From the NCBI GenBank assembly GCA_041398745.1, contig JAWKUB010000004.1:682001-746000 (forward strand): a stretch of 64,000 bases of DNA, read 5' to 3'. The position numbers and the translations under genes were made by a program. This DNA comes from JACKHO01 sp041398745. GTDB taxonomy: Bacteria; Planctomycetota; Planctomycetia; Planctomycetales; Planctomycetaceae. Positions 1 to 8,515 of this stretch are shown here, piece after piece; the stretch's first letter is position 1; the number at the start of each line of letters is the position of its first letter. The notes under the pieces are model-generated. The model worked only from the letters and a program-made list of their open reading frames with translations, was not told the DNA's origin and ran no database searches.

Positions 1-1514
1 TCAATTCGATTTGGTGCCTGGGTGATCAGAAACTGTTCGGGCGTTGATCCGAAGTAACTGAAGACGAGACGGTCGCCCACCAGTTGAACAGTTCCCACGC
101 GGTCGGGCTTACCAGGCTCAGATGCCTGGAATGTCAGGTCGTTGCGAATTTCAATTTTGGCCCCCTGAGGCCGGTTGGTACCCACCTCAAGCGTTTCCCA
201 ACTCCCGACAATTCCACCACCCAAAGAAACTGGAAGTTCGGTTAACGTCCACATTTGCCCCGTCACGTTGTCGGTAATGGACATAACCGGCTCGTTCGGT
301 GGGCCACCATCGTTGTCCAGAGAATACCTGTTGCCGAGCCCGACATTGATCAGACGGAAGGCCGCACCGTCAGAGACAATTCTCCACAACTGCGCATTCG
401 ACGCCGTGTTGGTTGGTTGCATTGTCGGCCTGGGATCGGTGTTACCAACGCTGAGAGAAAGTCTGTCCCCCAAAGCCACGTTGACAATGCGATAAGTCTG
501 TGGACCTGCCACCACAAACTTCCACAACTGCGAGTCAAGCTGAGCGCTCAGTGCCATTTCCGTTGCTCCGCTGGCTTGTGCTGCGAACGACCGGGCCGCT
601 CCCAGAAATGCGTTCGTCAACCGATAGCGCGAAGTGGGATCGATTCCCAGCTTCGTCAACGTCCAGGACTGGCCCGATGCACCACTACTGGCTGCCATGA
701 AAGGCGCATTCGGTGCGGCCGGTTCAGTATCAAGTGCCGCCCCGGCTCCCAGAGCTTCGTTCGTCAGTTTGAACGTGGTTCCCTGCGGAGTCAGTCGCCA
801 CAATTGAGCGTTGGAGGTAATGTCGGTCGGTTGCATGGTGACTTGCCCACCGGGTGTCCCGGCGGTCAGCGAGAAACGGTTCCCGAGTGCGATATTAATG
901 AGTCGATATGTCCCGGTACCGGCTGCGACAAACTGCCAGGACTGGTCATTGAAGTCGCCAGATGGGGTCATTCCTGTTAAGCCGGTCCGATCTGCGGCCA
1001 ACGACTGGCCCGGTCCTAAATGCTCATTCGTCAGCCGATAGCTCTTGCTGCTATCCACCGGTCCTGGGGGAGCAACGGGTGTTGATCCAAGCCCCGGAGT
1101 TGCAGGAAGTCCAAGCGGCGGCATGGGGAGTCCTGCAAGAGGTGGAAGTCCGCCTCCAGCTGGTGGTAATCCGCCGACACGAGTGATTTGCATTTGACTC
1201 GGTCGGAAGAGCGGAGCGCCGAATCCCGTAATAGCACCAATCTGCATATTTCCCGCCCCTTTGCTTGGCCAGCGAATGACCTGACGCAGAGCGTTGCTGG
1301 AGTAGGCGACGAAGCCGGGTGCATCGTACTTCGCATCGCGCGAATAAATACTTGCCTGCCCCTGACTGGTGATGGTTAACGTCGCTGCAGTAAGGTCGGC
1401 AGTCGACTTTGTGGGCGTACCTGGCACTACCAAATCAAACCGTTCCTGAGCCCAAGAATTCCCACCATGTGCCATCAGCAGGATTGCTGACAAAATGAAA
1501 GAGCGTCGGAACAT
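1..1514 (-). CDS. Secreted ricin-type beta-trefoil lectin repeat protein (3' end beyond the window)
   Basis: The minus-strand frame is open from an ATG at 1514 to the left edge, giving about 504 codons without a stop, so the C-terminus is missing. The N-terminus (MFRRSFILSAILLMAHGG...) is a typical signal peptide ending near SWAQ. A low-complexity Gly/Pro-rich linker (about residues 110-145) precedes repeated units of roughly 45-50 residues with the QxW hallmark of ricin B-type lectins (NDQSWQF, NAQLWRL, GQSWTL, SQLWKF, NAQLWRI, GQMWTL) and alternating RLTN..LG / LIN.ALG strands. A different C-terminal segment starting GSWETLEVG follows. Family knowledge suggests carbohydrate binding outside the cytoplasm; the ligand is unknown. 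The ISKra4 element lies about 180 bp upstream and may separate the gene from its old promoter region. Confidence 0.75.
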   Translation of the reverse strand, partial: MFRRSFILSAILLMAHGGNSWAQERFDLVVPGTPTKSTADLTAATLTITSQGQASIYSRDAKYDAPGFVAYSSNALRQVIRWPSKGAGNMQIGAITGFGAPLFRPSQMQITRVGGLPPAGGGLPPLAGLPMPPLGLPATPGLGSTPVAPPGPVDSSKSYRLTNEHLGPGQSLAADRTGLTGMTPSGDFNDQSWQFVAAGTGTYRLINIALGNRFSLTAGTPGGQVTMQPTDITSNAQLWRLTPQGTTFKLTNEALGAGAALDTEPAAPNAPFMAASSGASGQSWTLTKLGIDPTSRYRLTNAFLGAARSFAAQASGATEMALSAQLDSQLWKFVVAGPQTYRIVNVALGDRLSLSVGNTDPRPTMQPTNTASNAQLWRIVSDGAAFRLINVGLGNRYSLDNDGGPPNEPVMSITDNVTGQMWTLTELPVSLGGGIVGSWETLEVGTNRPQGAKIEIRNDLTFQASEPGKPDRVGTVQLVGDRLVFSYFGSTPEQFLITQAPNRI

Positions 1515-1696
1515 GTTTCTCTCCGGGAATTGGCGGCACAAGTCAGCGACCGCGGGTTTGTACCCTCGCTGGACGCATTGCCAACGGCCACGGCCATTTG
1601 GGTGCATCCCTTATTTTTACGAGACGATGGTTTTCTTCCTCCACGTTAACCGCACGTATCATCAGCGTCAAAGCTGGACTGCCGATTGCTGGCTTA

Positions 1697-3151
1697 GGGG
1701 TGCGTCCGATGGATGGTGGCGGTTTTATCCTGTGAGTGTGAGGTTTTGCCAGGTTTGGTGCCAGTGGCCGTTGAGGTAGGCGCAGCGGAGGGCTGTCACG
1801 GCGGTGGCGCCGGCGCGGCTCCAGTGCATGCCGGGACCTTTCAGTCGGAGGCCCACAAGTTGTTTCGCGGAAGACTCAATCATGCCGCTCCCAATCGTCC
1901 ACCCTCGCGAGTGGTAACGCGGGTAGTCCGTTTCCGCCAGGCGTGTGCGGATGTAGTTGCTCAACTTCTGCATGGCTGGCGGGAGTGAATCATCGGGACT
2001 GGATCGACATTGTTCGAGCCGTTGCAGCAGACCGCTGCCACCTGCATCGTACAGGACACTGAGATGCAATTGAGCCCACTCCTGAACCGCTGTCGAGTCA
2101 TCGCCAAACAGAGCCTTCGCACATTCCCACACATGCTGACTGGCGTGATACCAATCGAGCACACCGGAGGTTTCGTAGAAGTGTTCCTGCTGAATTGACC
2201 AGCACCAGTCGGCGCCATCACTGAGGAAGATTTTCTCCTGTGCCTGATGGTATCCGCAGCGACAAGCCAGGATGTAGAGCGACATGCCAAACGAAAGATA
2301 ATCGTCTTCCTGGCCCCAGGTCATTTGCTTGTGCCAACACTCGTGTTCATCTTGCCAGAAGACGCAGCCGACACGCATTTGCCGCCATTTTTGCTGGTTC
2401 ATTCCCGGCTGCTGCGCATGGGATTCCACCTCATTGGTGCCATAAAGAATGCCATCACAGCTGATGTAGATGCGTTGCGGACTCACCGGTGGTCGCGGTG
2501 CATTTTCCGCCGTCCAGGGATGCTCCAGACGCAGTTCGACTTCCGCCAGCCGCAGCTTCTCCAGCGCTCCGCCCACGTCGAGGGCCAGGTGCCACAACGT
2601 GTCATGGCCAAGGTGCACGCCATGTTGATCGGCCATGAGTTGTTCGAGGTGATTGAAGGGGTCGATGCTCGCCAGTTGACTGGCGTTGCGTCCGAGCAAT
2701 CGCGTCATGCGATGTGTTCCACAACAGACCACCGCATCTGCTGGCGTTTGCCAACACTGACACTCTCGACAGCGATACCGCGTCCGTTCATACGTCACTT
2801 CACCCGAGTGACTCATCACCGTTCGTACGCGACGCCCCCGGTTTCGCATGGGCCGACCGCAACAGTGCGGCCGGCCCAAGGCCTCCCCCAGTTGCGTGAA
2901 TCCCGAATCCAACACCGCCCGCCCGGCCCGTTTTTTCAATTCCTCGACCCGAAGTTCGAGGGCCATGGCATCGAGCGTTTCCACCGACTCGATGATTTCG
3001 GAGACTTTTCGACCATCCACTTCCACCACAATCCGAACGTCCATCACACCCTCCTTGAGGCTCCGAGACGTCCTGACTCAACAAAAACGGTCCAACAACA
3101 CCACTCTACACCCCCAAATCACAAACTGCCACCATCCATCGGACGCACCCC
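1697..3151 (-). mobile_element. ISKra4-family insertion sequence, apparently complete
   Basis: About 1455 bp bounded by inverted repeats of 24-25 bp that are identical as read (1696/1697-1720 and 3128-3151/3152, outer end GGGGTGCGTCC). The short direct repeat TGGCTTA lies just outside both ends (1690-1696 and 3152-3158). It can be read as 8 bp, CTGGCTTA, if the right end is taken as 3150. Perfect ends, a target duplication and one intact transposase gene point to a recent insertion. It landed between two genes that diverge from it and breaks no recognisable reading frame. Confidence 0.85.
1725..3044 (-). CDS. ISKra4-family transposase
   Basis: 439 residues from an ATG at 3044, preceded by AAGGAGG at 5 nt; a GTG one codon upstream is the alternative. 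A Cys-rich zinc-binding N-terminal part (CCGRPMRNRG, then YRCRECQCWQ) precedes the catalytic region. YISCDGILYG supplies the first Asp and FLSDGADW a later acidic position. The C-terminal block GWTIGSGMIESSAKQLVGLR carries the Glu typical of this DDE family. It is the only gene in the element and nearly fills it. The reading frame is intact, so the enzyme may be active. The family assignment rests on these blocks and on the terminal repeats, not on a search. Confidence 0.85.
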   Translation of the reverse strand: MDVRIVVEVDGRKVSEIIESVETLDAMALELRVEELKKRAGRAVLDSGFTQLGEALGRPHCCGRPMRNRGRRVRTVMSHSGEVTYERTRYRCRECQCWQTPADAVVCCGTHRMTRLLGRNASQLASIDPFNHLEQLMADQHGVHLGHDTLWHLALDVGGALEKLRLAEVELRLEHPWTAENAPRPPVSPQRIYISCDGILYGTNEVESHAQQPGMNQQKWRQMRVGCVFWQDEHECWHKQMTWGQEDDYLSFGMSLYILACRCGYHQAQEKIFLSDGADWCWSIQQEHFYETSGVLDWYHASQHVWECAKALFGDDSTAVQEWAQLHLSVLYDAGGSGLLQRLEQCRSSPDDSLPPAMQKLSNYIRTRLAETDYPRYHSRGWTIGSGMIESSAKQLVGLRLKGPGMHWSRAGATAVTALRCAYLNGHWHQTWQNLTLTG

Positions 3152-3345
3152 TGGCTTAGGATGGCATTCGATGAGTGAATCGCGTTTGGCAGCCTTTGGA
3201 CGCAGCCGTTTCGTTGGTGTCCCAATTGACCGCTGGGATTTCGGTCAGTTTTCGGTTAACTTGCGTATTCCTTCCTCCTCGGAAGTTGATCGAACACACA
3301 TACTGTAAAGGGGTTCCGCCGCCGAGCCCCGGGAGAGTCAAGTCC

Positions 3346-5499
3346 ATGGATTCCTACGCACCCTGCCCTTGCGGTAGCGGTAAGAAGGTGAAGTTTTGCT
3401 GTCAGGCAATTCTTCCCGAACTGTCAAAAATCGAACGGCTGCAGGAAAACAATCAGCCCCGAATGGCCATTCAGCTCATCGACAAGCTGTTGCAGGACCA
3501 TCCTCACCACGGTTGGCTGGTCACGCAGCGGGCGATGGCGCTCTTCAACGAACAGCGTTTTGAAGATGCGCGCGACAGCCTTGTTCCGTTCCTGCACGAA
3601 CAGCCTGACCATCCTCTGGCCAACGTGCTGTTGGCAACGGCTGTGAGTCAGCTGGAGCCGTACCCCGCTTCGAAGAAGGTCATTCACCGTGCCTTCCTCA
3701 AGAGCACATCCACTGAACCAACGCTGGTCGGCCTGCTCGCCGGTCGAATTGCCGCGTATCACCTTGAAGAAGAAAACTTCATGGCAGCGCGGCAGCACAT
3801 GGCCATTGTGCTGCGACTGGGAAGCGAGCAGGAACGTCAGCAAACGCTGATGGCCATGCTCGAAATCGATGCCGATGCCTCAATTCCGTATCCATTTCGC
3901 GGCGTACAGCCCATGCCGAAGTACACTCCCATTGAGTCAGCGATGGGAACGTACCGCAAAGCAATGAAGCTCGCGGCACTGGGATGTTACGAAGAAGCGG
4001 CCACAGCACTCGAAAAAGTTGTCGAACTCGACGCCGAGGTTCCGGAATCGTGGCACACGCTGGCATTGCTCCGCGCCTGGGACGGCAATGGTGCAGGAGC
4101 TGCGGAAGCATTCCACAAGGCGGCCAAGCTGTACGGCGACGCCGACACAGCCGTGGATGTCGAGACACTTGCTCAACTGCTCGAACGGGAACTCCCCGAA
4201 AAGAGCGTCGCCACCCGAATGAAGGGCTATACCGTCGAAGCGCTCTCGCGGCTGCTGACGCGTCTGGACAATGACGACCGCCTGTCACGTGTCCCGGTTG
4301 ATCAGGAAGAACAGGAATCTCGCGTGGCGGCCCGGTACGACATTCTCGACCGGTCTCAGCCCACCGAAGAAGACTTGGAAAAGCTGTGTCTGGAAACCGC
4401 ACCCCGCATTATTGGTCGCATTGGTTTGTTTGATCAGCGAGACGACGAAACTCCGGCCCGCGCCATTATTACCGGCATTGAAGGGGAACGACTCAACGAA
4501 GCCTGCAAGACATTCGAAGCTGCCGCTGGCGACCTGGCCAAGTACAGCGAAGAAATCATGAAGCGGAATGACTCCGACGAAATCGACGATATCGTCGTCC
4601 GTCATCCGAAAGATGAAATCGCCCTCTCCGATGCCGTGTTCGTCCCTCAGGACACGCCAGCCAATGTGCGTCGCAAACTGCGGATCGATTTGCTGGACCA
4701 GGCCGTCAACAAAAACTGGATGGAACTGCCGCTCGATGCGCTGGGCGGAAAGACACCTCAGGAAGCGGCCGGAAACGACGAACTGAAGGTTCCTCTCGCC
4801 GCCGCCATTGTGGTGCTCGACACGTTCCTCGACGGACGCGATTTGATGCTCGATATCAATGCCGTACGCGAGAAACTCGGTGTGCCTCAGCCGACTTCGA
4901 TGAATATCGAAGCAGGAACCGACCTGAATGCGTACACCACGTCACAGCTGCAGCGAGTGAATCTTTCTGACCTTACAGATGACATGTTCCGTCGGGTCAT
5001 GCAGCGAACTCTGGTGACGAAGAATTGCCGTCAAGGTTACGCCGTACTGCGGGAATTCCTGGAGAAGCGGCCTGAGCTGGTGAAAGTCGAAGAGGACGAA
5101 GCCTCACAGGCTTACGCAACGCTCGCCGACATTTGCTCCAGTTCGTTGCGTGCCGATGAAGCTCTGGAATGGGTCGAGAAGGGATATCATTACGCCAAAG
5201 AAAACAGTGCACCGTTCCAGTCGCTGCTGTTCTGGAAAATGCGTGAACTCTCGTTCCGCGCGACCAACGCCGATGATCCTCAACTCAAAGACCTGCTGCT
5301 GGATTTGTGGAACAATTACGGATCAAAAATTCCGCAAGTGCGTCAGCGGCTGACCGAAATCGTCACGCTGCTGAAAATCGATCCCCCTTGGGACGGCGCA
5401 ATTCTAACCGCGTCGACCGGCGGATCCGGCGAAGTCATTCTCAGCGCAGAAACTGAGAGCACCGTCTCTGGTGAGAAGAAGCTCTGGATTCCAGATTAG
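3346..5499 (+). CDS. SEC-C motif and TPR-repeat protein
   Basis: 717 residues. The start is set at the ATG at 3346, because GGGAGAG lies about 8-13 nt upstream and the SEC-C motif follows at once; the frame is open further upstream but that part has no coding character. Residues 7-19 (CPCGSGKKVKFCC) form the C-x-C-x8-C-C zinc knuckle also found at the C-terminus of SecA and on many accessory proteins. The rest is helical with TPR-like pairs (residues about 30-200 and 200-290) and a long acidic C-terminal half without a known domain. No signal peptide or membrane segment is visible, so it is probably a cytosolic scaffold. Its partner is unknown. Confidence 0.8.
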   Translation: MDSYAPCPCGSGKKVKFCCQAILPELSKIERLQENNQPRMAIQLIDKLLQDHPHHGWLVTQRAMALFNEQRFEDARDSLVPFLHEQPDHPLANVLLATAVSQLEPYPASKKVIHRAFLKSTSTEPTLVGLLAGRIAAYHLEEENFMAARQHMAIVLRLGSEQERQQTLMAMLEIDADASIPYPFRGVQPMPKYTPIESAMGTYRKAMKLAALGCYEEAATALEKVVELDAEVPESWHTLALLRAWDGNGAGAAEAFHKAAKLYGDADTAVDVETLAQLLERELPEKSVATRMKGYTVEALSRLLTRLDNDDRLSRVPVDQEEQESRVAARYDILDRSQPTEEDLEKLCLETAPRIIGRIGLFDQRDDETPARAIITGIEGERLNEACKTFEAAAGDLAKYSEEIMKRNDSDEIDDIVVRHPKDEIALSDAVFVPQDTPANVRRKLRIDLLDQAVNKNWMELPLDALGGKTPQEAAGNDELKVPLAAAIVVLDTFLDGRDLMLDINAVREKLGVPQPTSMNIEAGTDLNAYTTSQLQRVNLSDLTDDMFRRVMQRTLVTKNCRQGYAVLREFLEKRPELVKVEEDEASQAYATLADICSSSLRADEALEWVEKGYHYAKENSAPFQSLLFWKMRELSFRATNADDPQLKDLLLDLWNNYGSKIPQVRQRLTEIVTLLKIDPPWDGAILTASTGGSGEVILSAETESTVSGEKKLWIPD

Positions 5500-5510
5500 T
5501 CCAAATTATT

Positions 5511-5627
5511 CGTAGGGTGGGTGAAGTCCGCTTCATTCAAGTCGGTGCGTTACATAAGTCGCTCAACCTGTAGCACAGGGGGGCAATTCCATGACGCATG
5601 ATCGGCGGACGTAACCCACCGTAAGCG
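5511..5627. repeat. Imperfect inverted repeat (REP-like, GTAGGGTGGGT core)
   Basis: The arms at 5511-5531 and 5605-5624 are imperfect reverse complements, both built around GTAGGGTGGGT / ACCCACCGTA. GTAG followed by a palindrome-forming sequence is the usual layout of REP sequences mobilised by RAYT enzymes, and a RAYT gene is present at 11155-11709, although its own flanking REPs have a different sequence. No convincing gene was seen between 5500 and 5708. Confidence 0.45.
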
Positions 5628-5708
5628 GCGACGTGCTTTGCACAACCTGCAAATCTTGCGAATAATCCATGTTACGATCTTCGCCAAATAGTTGTGCAAG
5701 ATGACAGA

Positions 5709-5744
5709 CAACGCCTGCTCCGCTTGGAGTAGGCGTTGTTTTTT
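5709..5744 (+). terminator. Rho-independent terminator
   Basis: A 13-bp stem (5709-5721 pairing with 5726-5738, one G-U pair) with a GCTT loop is followed by six T on the plus strand. It lies about 210 bp after the stop of the SEC-C/TPR gene, so that transcript would carry a long 3' tail unless a short unrecognised RNA lies between. Confidence 0.75.
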
Positions 5745-5771
5745 ATTGGGGCAATTCGCTTTGACGGACAA

Positions 5772-7250
5772 CTACGAGTCTGCGCCGGCAAGCTTGCCCA
5801 ACAAATGAGCCAGGCGAGCCTGCATAGCGATAATGAGGACCAGCATGAAGAATGCCACGGCGGCATGGACGAAGTTGCGTTCATCAATTCTGTATCCCCA
5901 GGGAAACATGTGTCCTACGAACACATAAGCGCCCAGGCAGCAAATAGTGAATGTCAGTGGGATGGCCTTCCATCCCCATGCGAGAGAATTAATCGCCAGC
6001 AGGTGGAGCGAGGCAATGATTGCTAAGCCGGTGGCAATGGAACCAATGTAGAGCTCTACAATTCCATCGAAATCATTGAGGCTGCTGTGGAATAGCGGGC
6101 AAACAAACAGGAAGGTGTAAGGGAACAGTAACGACGGCGCATGTCCAACGAGCCAGCCCATCCATTTCCCCAGCGATAATTCGAGCGAAGAATGCGCAGT
6201 GAGTGCCAGCACGGACCACGTCTGGTCCTGCTTCTCATCGCGAAACAGGCGGCTGGCAGTCCAGGTGCCATCGACCAGACTGACCGCTCCACCGAGCAGG
6301 GACGACCACGCCAAAACAAAACCCCAGTGCCACGCAGGCAGTTGTGTGACTGCCATCCAGATGAAGAGGACAACATAAATTAGTGAGCGGATGACGAGTC
6401 CTTTCCAGCCCCCCATCAGAAATTGAACCTCTTTCCAAATGAGTGGACGACTCCATACCCGTCGACTCGCCCGACGCGCCTTGGATCCTGTGACAGCGGC
6501 TGCGGGAACTTTGAGCGACCACTCCAACTGCCACCAGCTGATGAGCCCAATGAGCAGGCCAACCAGCAGGCTCAGCAGTATGGAAACATTCCAGGCCGAC
6601 TCCGCAAACCCCGACTCAGTAATTGCGATAAGTCGGATGGGTAGACAAACGTTGTCCCATCCCAAACCCACCGTTCGAAACACTCCCATCCAGTGTGCAA
6701 AGTAGGGAAAGTTGTAGAGAGCGATGGTTCCGGCGGTCCACGTCACAGCGGCCCAATGATTGGTGCATCGTACAGAGAACAAAACACCAATCATGGCGGT
6801 GAGCCACAGGTAGGCGAACAGCACAACATATGCCGCCATGACCTGCTGCACCGTAATTCCGCCCAGGGTCACTTCCAGATACGTGAATGGGATCTGGACA
6901 GCGAGCAACAGTGCGCTGTCGATGAAGCGTGGCATCAGTTTTCCCAACAGCACGGACAAACTGTTGAATCCCGCCAGCCGCAGTAGTTCCAGAGTCCCTG
7001 CTTCGCGCTCTTCCTGAATAATCAACGAGAAGCCGAAGAGCGTGTTCGCCGTGAGGAACAAGTGCGTCATGGCCAGTTGAGCTCGAAACAAATCGAGTCC
7101 GGGAGCAGTGGAAAGCGCCGTGTCATGGCGCATAAAAGCGACCACCACCAGCAAAAGCGCCACGAGTCCCACTCGCGTCAAATGCGGACTGAGACTACGT
7201 GCGTCCGTGCGCAATGTAACCCGCGTGAGTTGCCAGAGTCCGTTGAGCAT
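5772..7250 (-). CDS. ABC-2 type transporter permease
   Basis: 492 residues with about 12 hydrophobic segments in two halves, each opening with a cytoplasmic stretch. The segment LIIQEEREAGTLELLRLAG is the EExxGTLE-like block found after the first membrane pairs of ABC-2 permeases (NatB/CcmB-like exporters). The second half repeats the layout with FRDEKQDQTWSVLALT. The protein would form the membrane channel of an exporter. No ATP-binding subunit is encoded next to it in this window, so its partner and substrate are unknown. The gene ends about 30 bp from the terminator at 5709-5744, which points the other way. Confidence 0.75.
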   Translation of the reverse strand: MLNGLWQLTRVTLRTDARSLSPHLTRVGLVALLLVVVAFMRHDTALSTAPGLDLFRAQLAMTHLFLTANTLFGFSLIIQEEREAGTLELLRLAGFNSLSVLLGKLMPRFIDSALLLAVQIPFTYLEVTLGGITVQQVMAAYVVLFAYLWLTAMIGVLFSVRCTNHWAAVTWTAGTIALYNFPYFAHWMGVFRTVGLGWDNVCLPIRLIAITESGFAESAWNVSILLSLLVGLLIGLISWWQLEWSLKVPAAAVTGSKARRASRRVWSRPLIWKEVQFLMGGWKGLVIRSLIYVVLFIWMAVTQLPAWHWGFVLAWSSLLGGAVSLVDGTWTASRLFRDEKQDQTWSVLALTAHSSLELSLGKWMGWLVGHAPSLLFPYTFLFVCPLFHSSLNDFDGIVELYIGSIATGLAIIASLHLLAINSLAWGWKAIPLTFTICCLGAYVFVGHMFPWGYRIDERNFVHAAVAFFMLVLIIAMQARLAHLLGKLAGADS

Positions 7251-7399
7251 GCGAAGAAATACGACGAAGGGAATGAGTGGAACTGCCGCATGCTAGCACA
7301 AAAGACAGAATGTCGTCACTTGCAGTGCAAACGAATTCAAATGCCTTCCCACGACGCTTATTCGACACCGCTCCGCAATCAGATAGTCGACTCAGGCCA

Positions 7400-8110
7400 T
7401 CACCTGGTTTTCGCGTCCCCGCCGTCGGACATTTCTTCGTCGCTGGGAGTGCGTCCCAGCACGACATCGAAACTCGCGGCGTATTCACCAAGCTTCGAGT
7501 CGGGAACAGGATTGAAGTCCGTCTCGACCAGCTTGCGTTTGCTTGGGTCACGTAAGCCGAGGAAGACTCGGTCGGTCTTTTGACCCTCATGCCCCGCAAT
7601 GAAGATTTGCGAAGTCAGCAGTTCCTGGTCGCCCTTTGAAATCTTGAAGTGAATATGCGGTGAAGGACGTCCGGGATAGGGTACGGGGCGAATTGTGCGG
7701 AAGCGGTATTCCCCTTTGGCATTCGTCTCGAAGCGACCATACCCCTGGAAATGTTTGTCCTGCTGATCCTGCTTTTTTCCGCTATCCGCCGTGTGCAGAT
7801 AAACGGCATTGGCATCACACTGCCAGATTTCAATGGTCGCGTTGCGAACCGGCTCTCCCGCAGCACTCAGAATGCGTCCCGTCAGGTGAGCAATATCACC
7901 AACGGCAGGCGTGGTAGAGTCGCCCACGAGAATGAGGTCGTTATCCTGATCGAGCGGGAGTTTGTCAGGATAAAACGGCCCCTCGGTCATGGCTGGCGTT
8001 TCGAGCAATTGCTCGGCAAACAATCCGGGAGTTGCGAAGAGAGCCAACCCCAGAGCACCGCCGCGCAGCAACAAATCTCGGCGAGGAAGAACGAGTTTCG
8101 AATGGTTCAT
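7400..8110 (-). CDS. Secreted intradiol dioxygenase-family protein
   Basis: 236 residues. The N-terminus has a twin-arginine-type leader (PRRDLLLRGGALGLALFATPG), suggesting Tat export. The core resembles protocatechuate 3,4-dioxygenase beta chains: EGPFYPD, then GRILSAAGEPVRNATIEIWQ, YRFRTIRPVPYPGRPSPHIH and FKISKGDQELLTSQ. Tyr/His residues of the ferric site appear in the YPGR and PHIHF blocks. Such exported homologues are common in planctomycetes and their substrate is usually undefined. The neighbouring permease and TPR protein give no pathway clue. Confidence 0.8.
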   Translation of the reverse strand: MNHSKLVLPRRDLLLRGGALGLALFATPGLFAEQLLETPAMTEGPFYPDKLPLDQDNDLILVGDSTTPAVGDIAHLTGRILSAAGEPVRNATIEIWQCDANAVYLHTADSGKKQDQQDKHFQGYGRFETNAKGEYRFRTIRPVPYPGRPSPHIHFKISKGDQELLTSQIFIAGHEGQKTDRVFLGLRDPSKRKLVETDFNPVPDSKLGEYAASFDVVLGRTPSDEEMSDGGDAKTR

Positions 8111-8257
8111 AGATTCAATCAGAAAGGATGAGAGTTCGATGGCAGAAGACAGCCATTTTGATTGTAACCGAGCGGAACAGGAAAGGTTTCGCGGAAACTT
8201 GGAGATTCATTTCACACGGCCAGCGCGACTCGTTGCCGTGACCACATGAGTCGCAGC

Positions 8258-8485
8258 TCAGGAAGTTGCGAGCATCACAATAACGTCACAGCCAATTGCG
8301 TCGCGGAGTTCATCGGGGGCATGTTCGTGAGCCTGGGACGACTGAATAACCTCCAGTTTGTCCGCCGCGCAATTCAGGAATGCAGCCACCTCACGGATTT
8401 GATGTGGCGCAAGGGCAAACGTGACCTCGCACATTTCTTTCAGACCCTGCTCATTGACGGCACGGCGGTTGTATCCGTAAATCAT
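8258..8485 (-). CDS. Small conserved-looking protein of unknown function
   Basis: 75 residues starting MIYGYNRRAVNEQGLKEM, a charged soluble protein with predicted helices and one Cys (FLNCAADKLE). No signal peptide or known domain is recognisable. It lies 30 bp downstream of the stop of the TPR gene at 8516-10285, on the same strand, and may be cotranscribed with it. The spacing and codon use fit a real gene, but the assignment rests on context only. Confidence 0.5.
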   Translation of the reverse strand: MIYGYNRRAVNEQGLKEMCEVTFALAPHQIREVAAFLNCAADKLEVIQSSQAHEHAPDELRDAIGCDVIVMLATS

Positions 8486-8515
8486 GGTGCATTACCAATT
8501 GGAGAATCTGCGAAC

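Noticed and set aside
255..980. Plus-strand open frame of 241 codons
   Set aside because: It is antisense to the lectin-repeat gene, has no domain-like sequence and shows the composition of a shadow frame.
2247..3308. Plus-strand open frame of 353 codons across the ISKra4 element
   Set aside because: It is antisense to an intact transposase with clear motifs and crosses the IS end, so it is not a real gene.
5550..5771. 73-codon minus-strand frame in the gap after the SEC-C gene
   Set aside because: It overlaps a REP-like repeat and a terminator hairpin and has no ribosome site.
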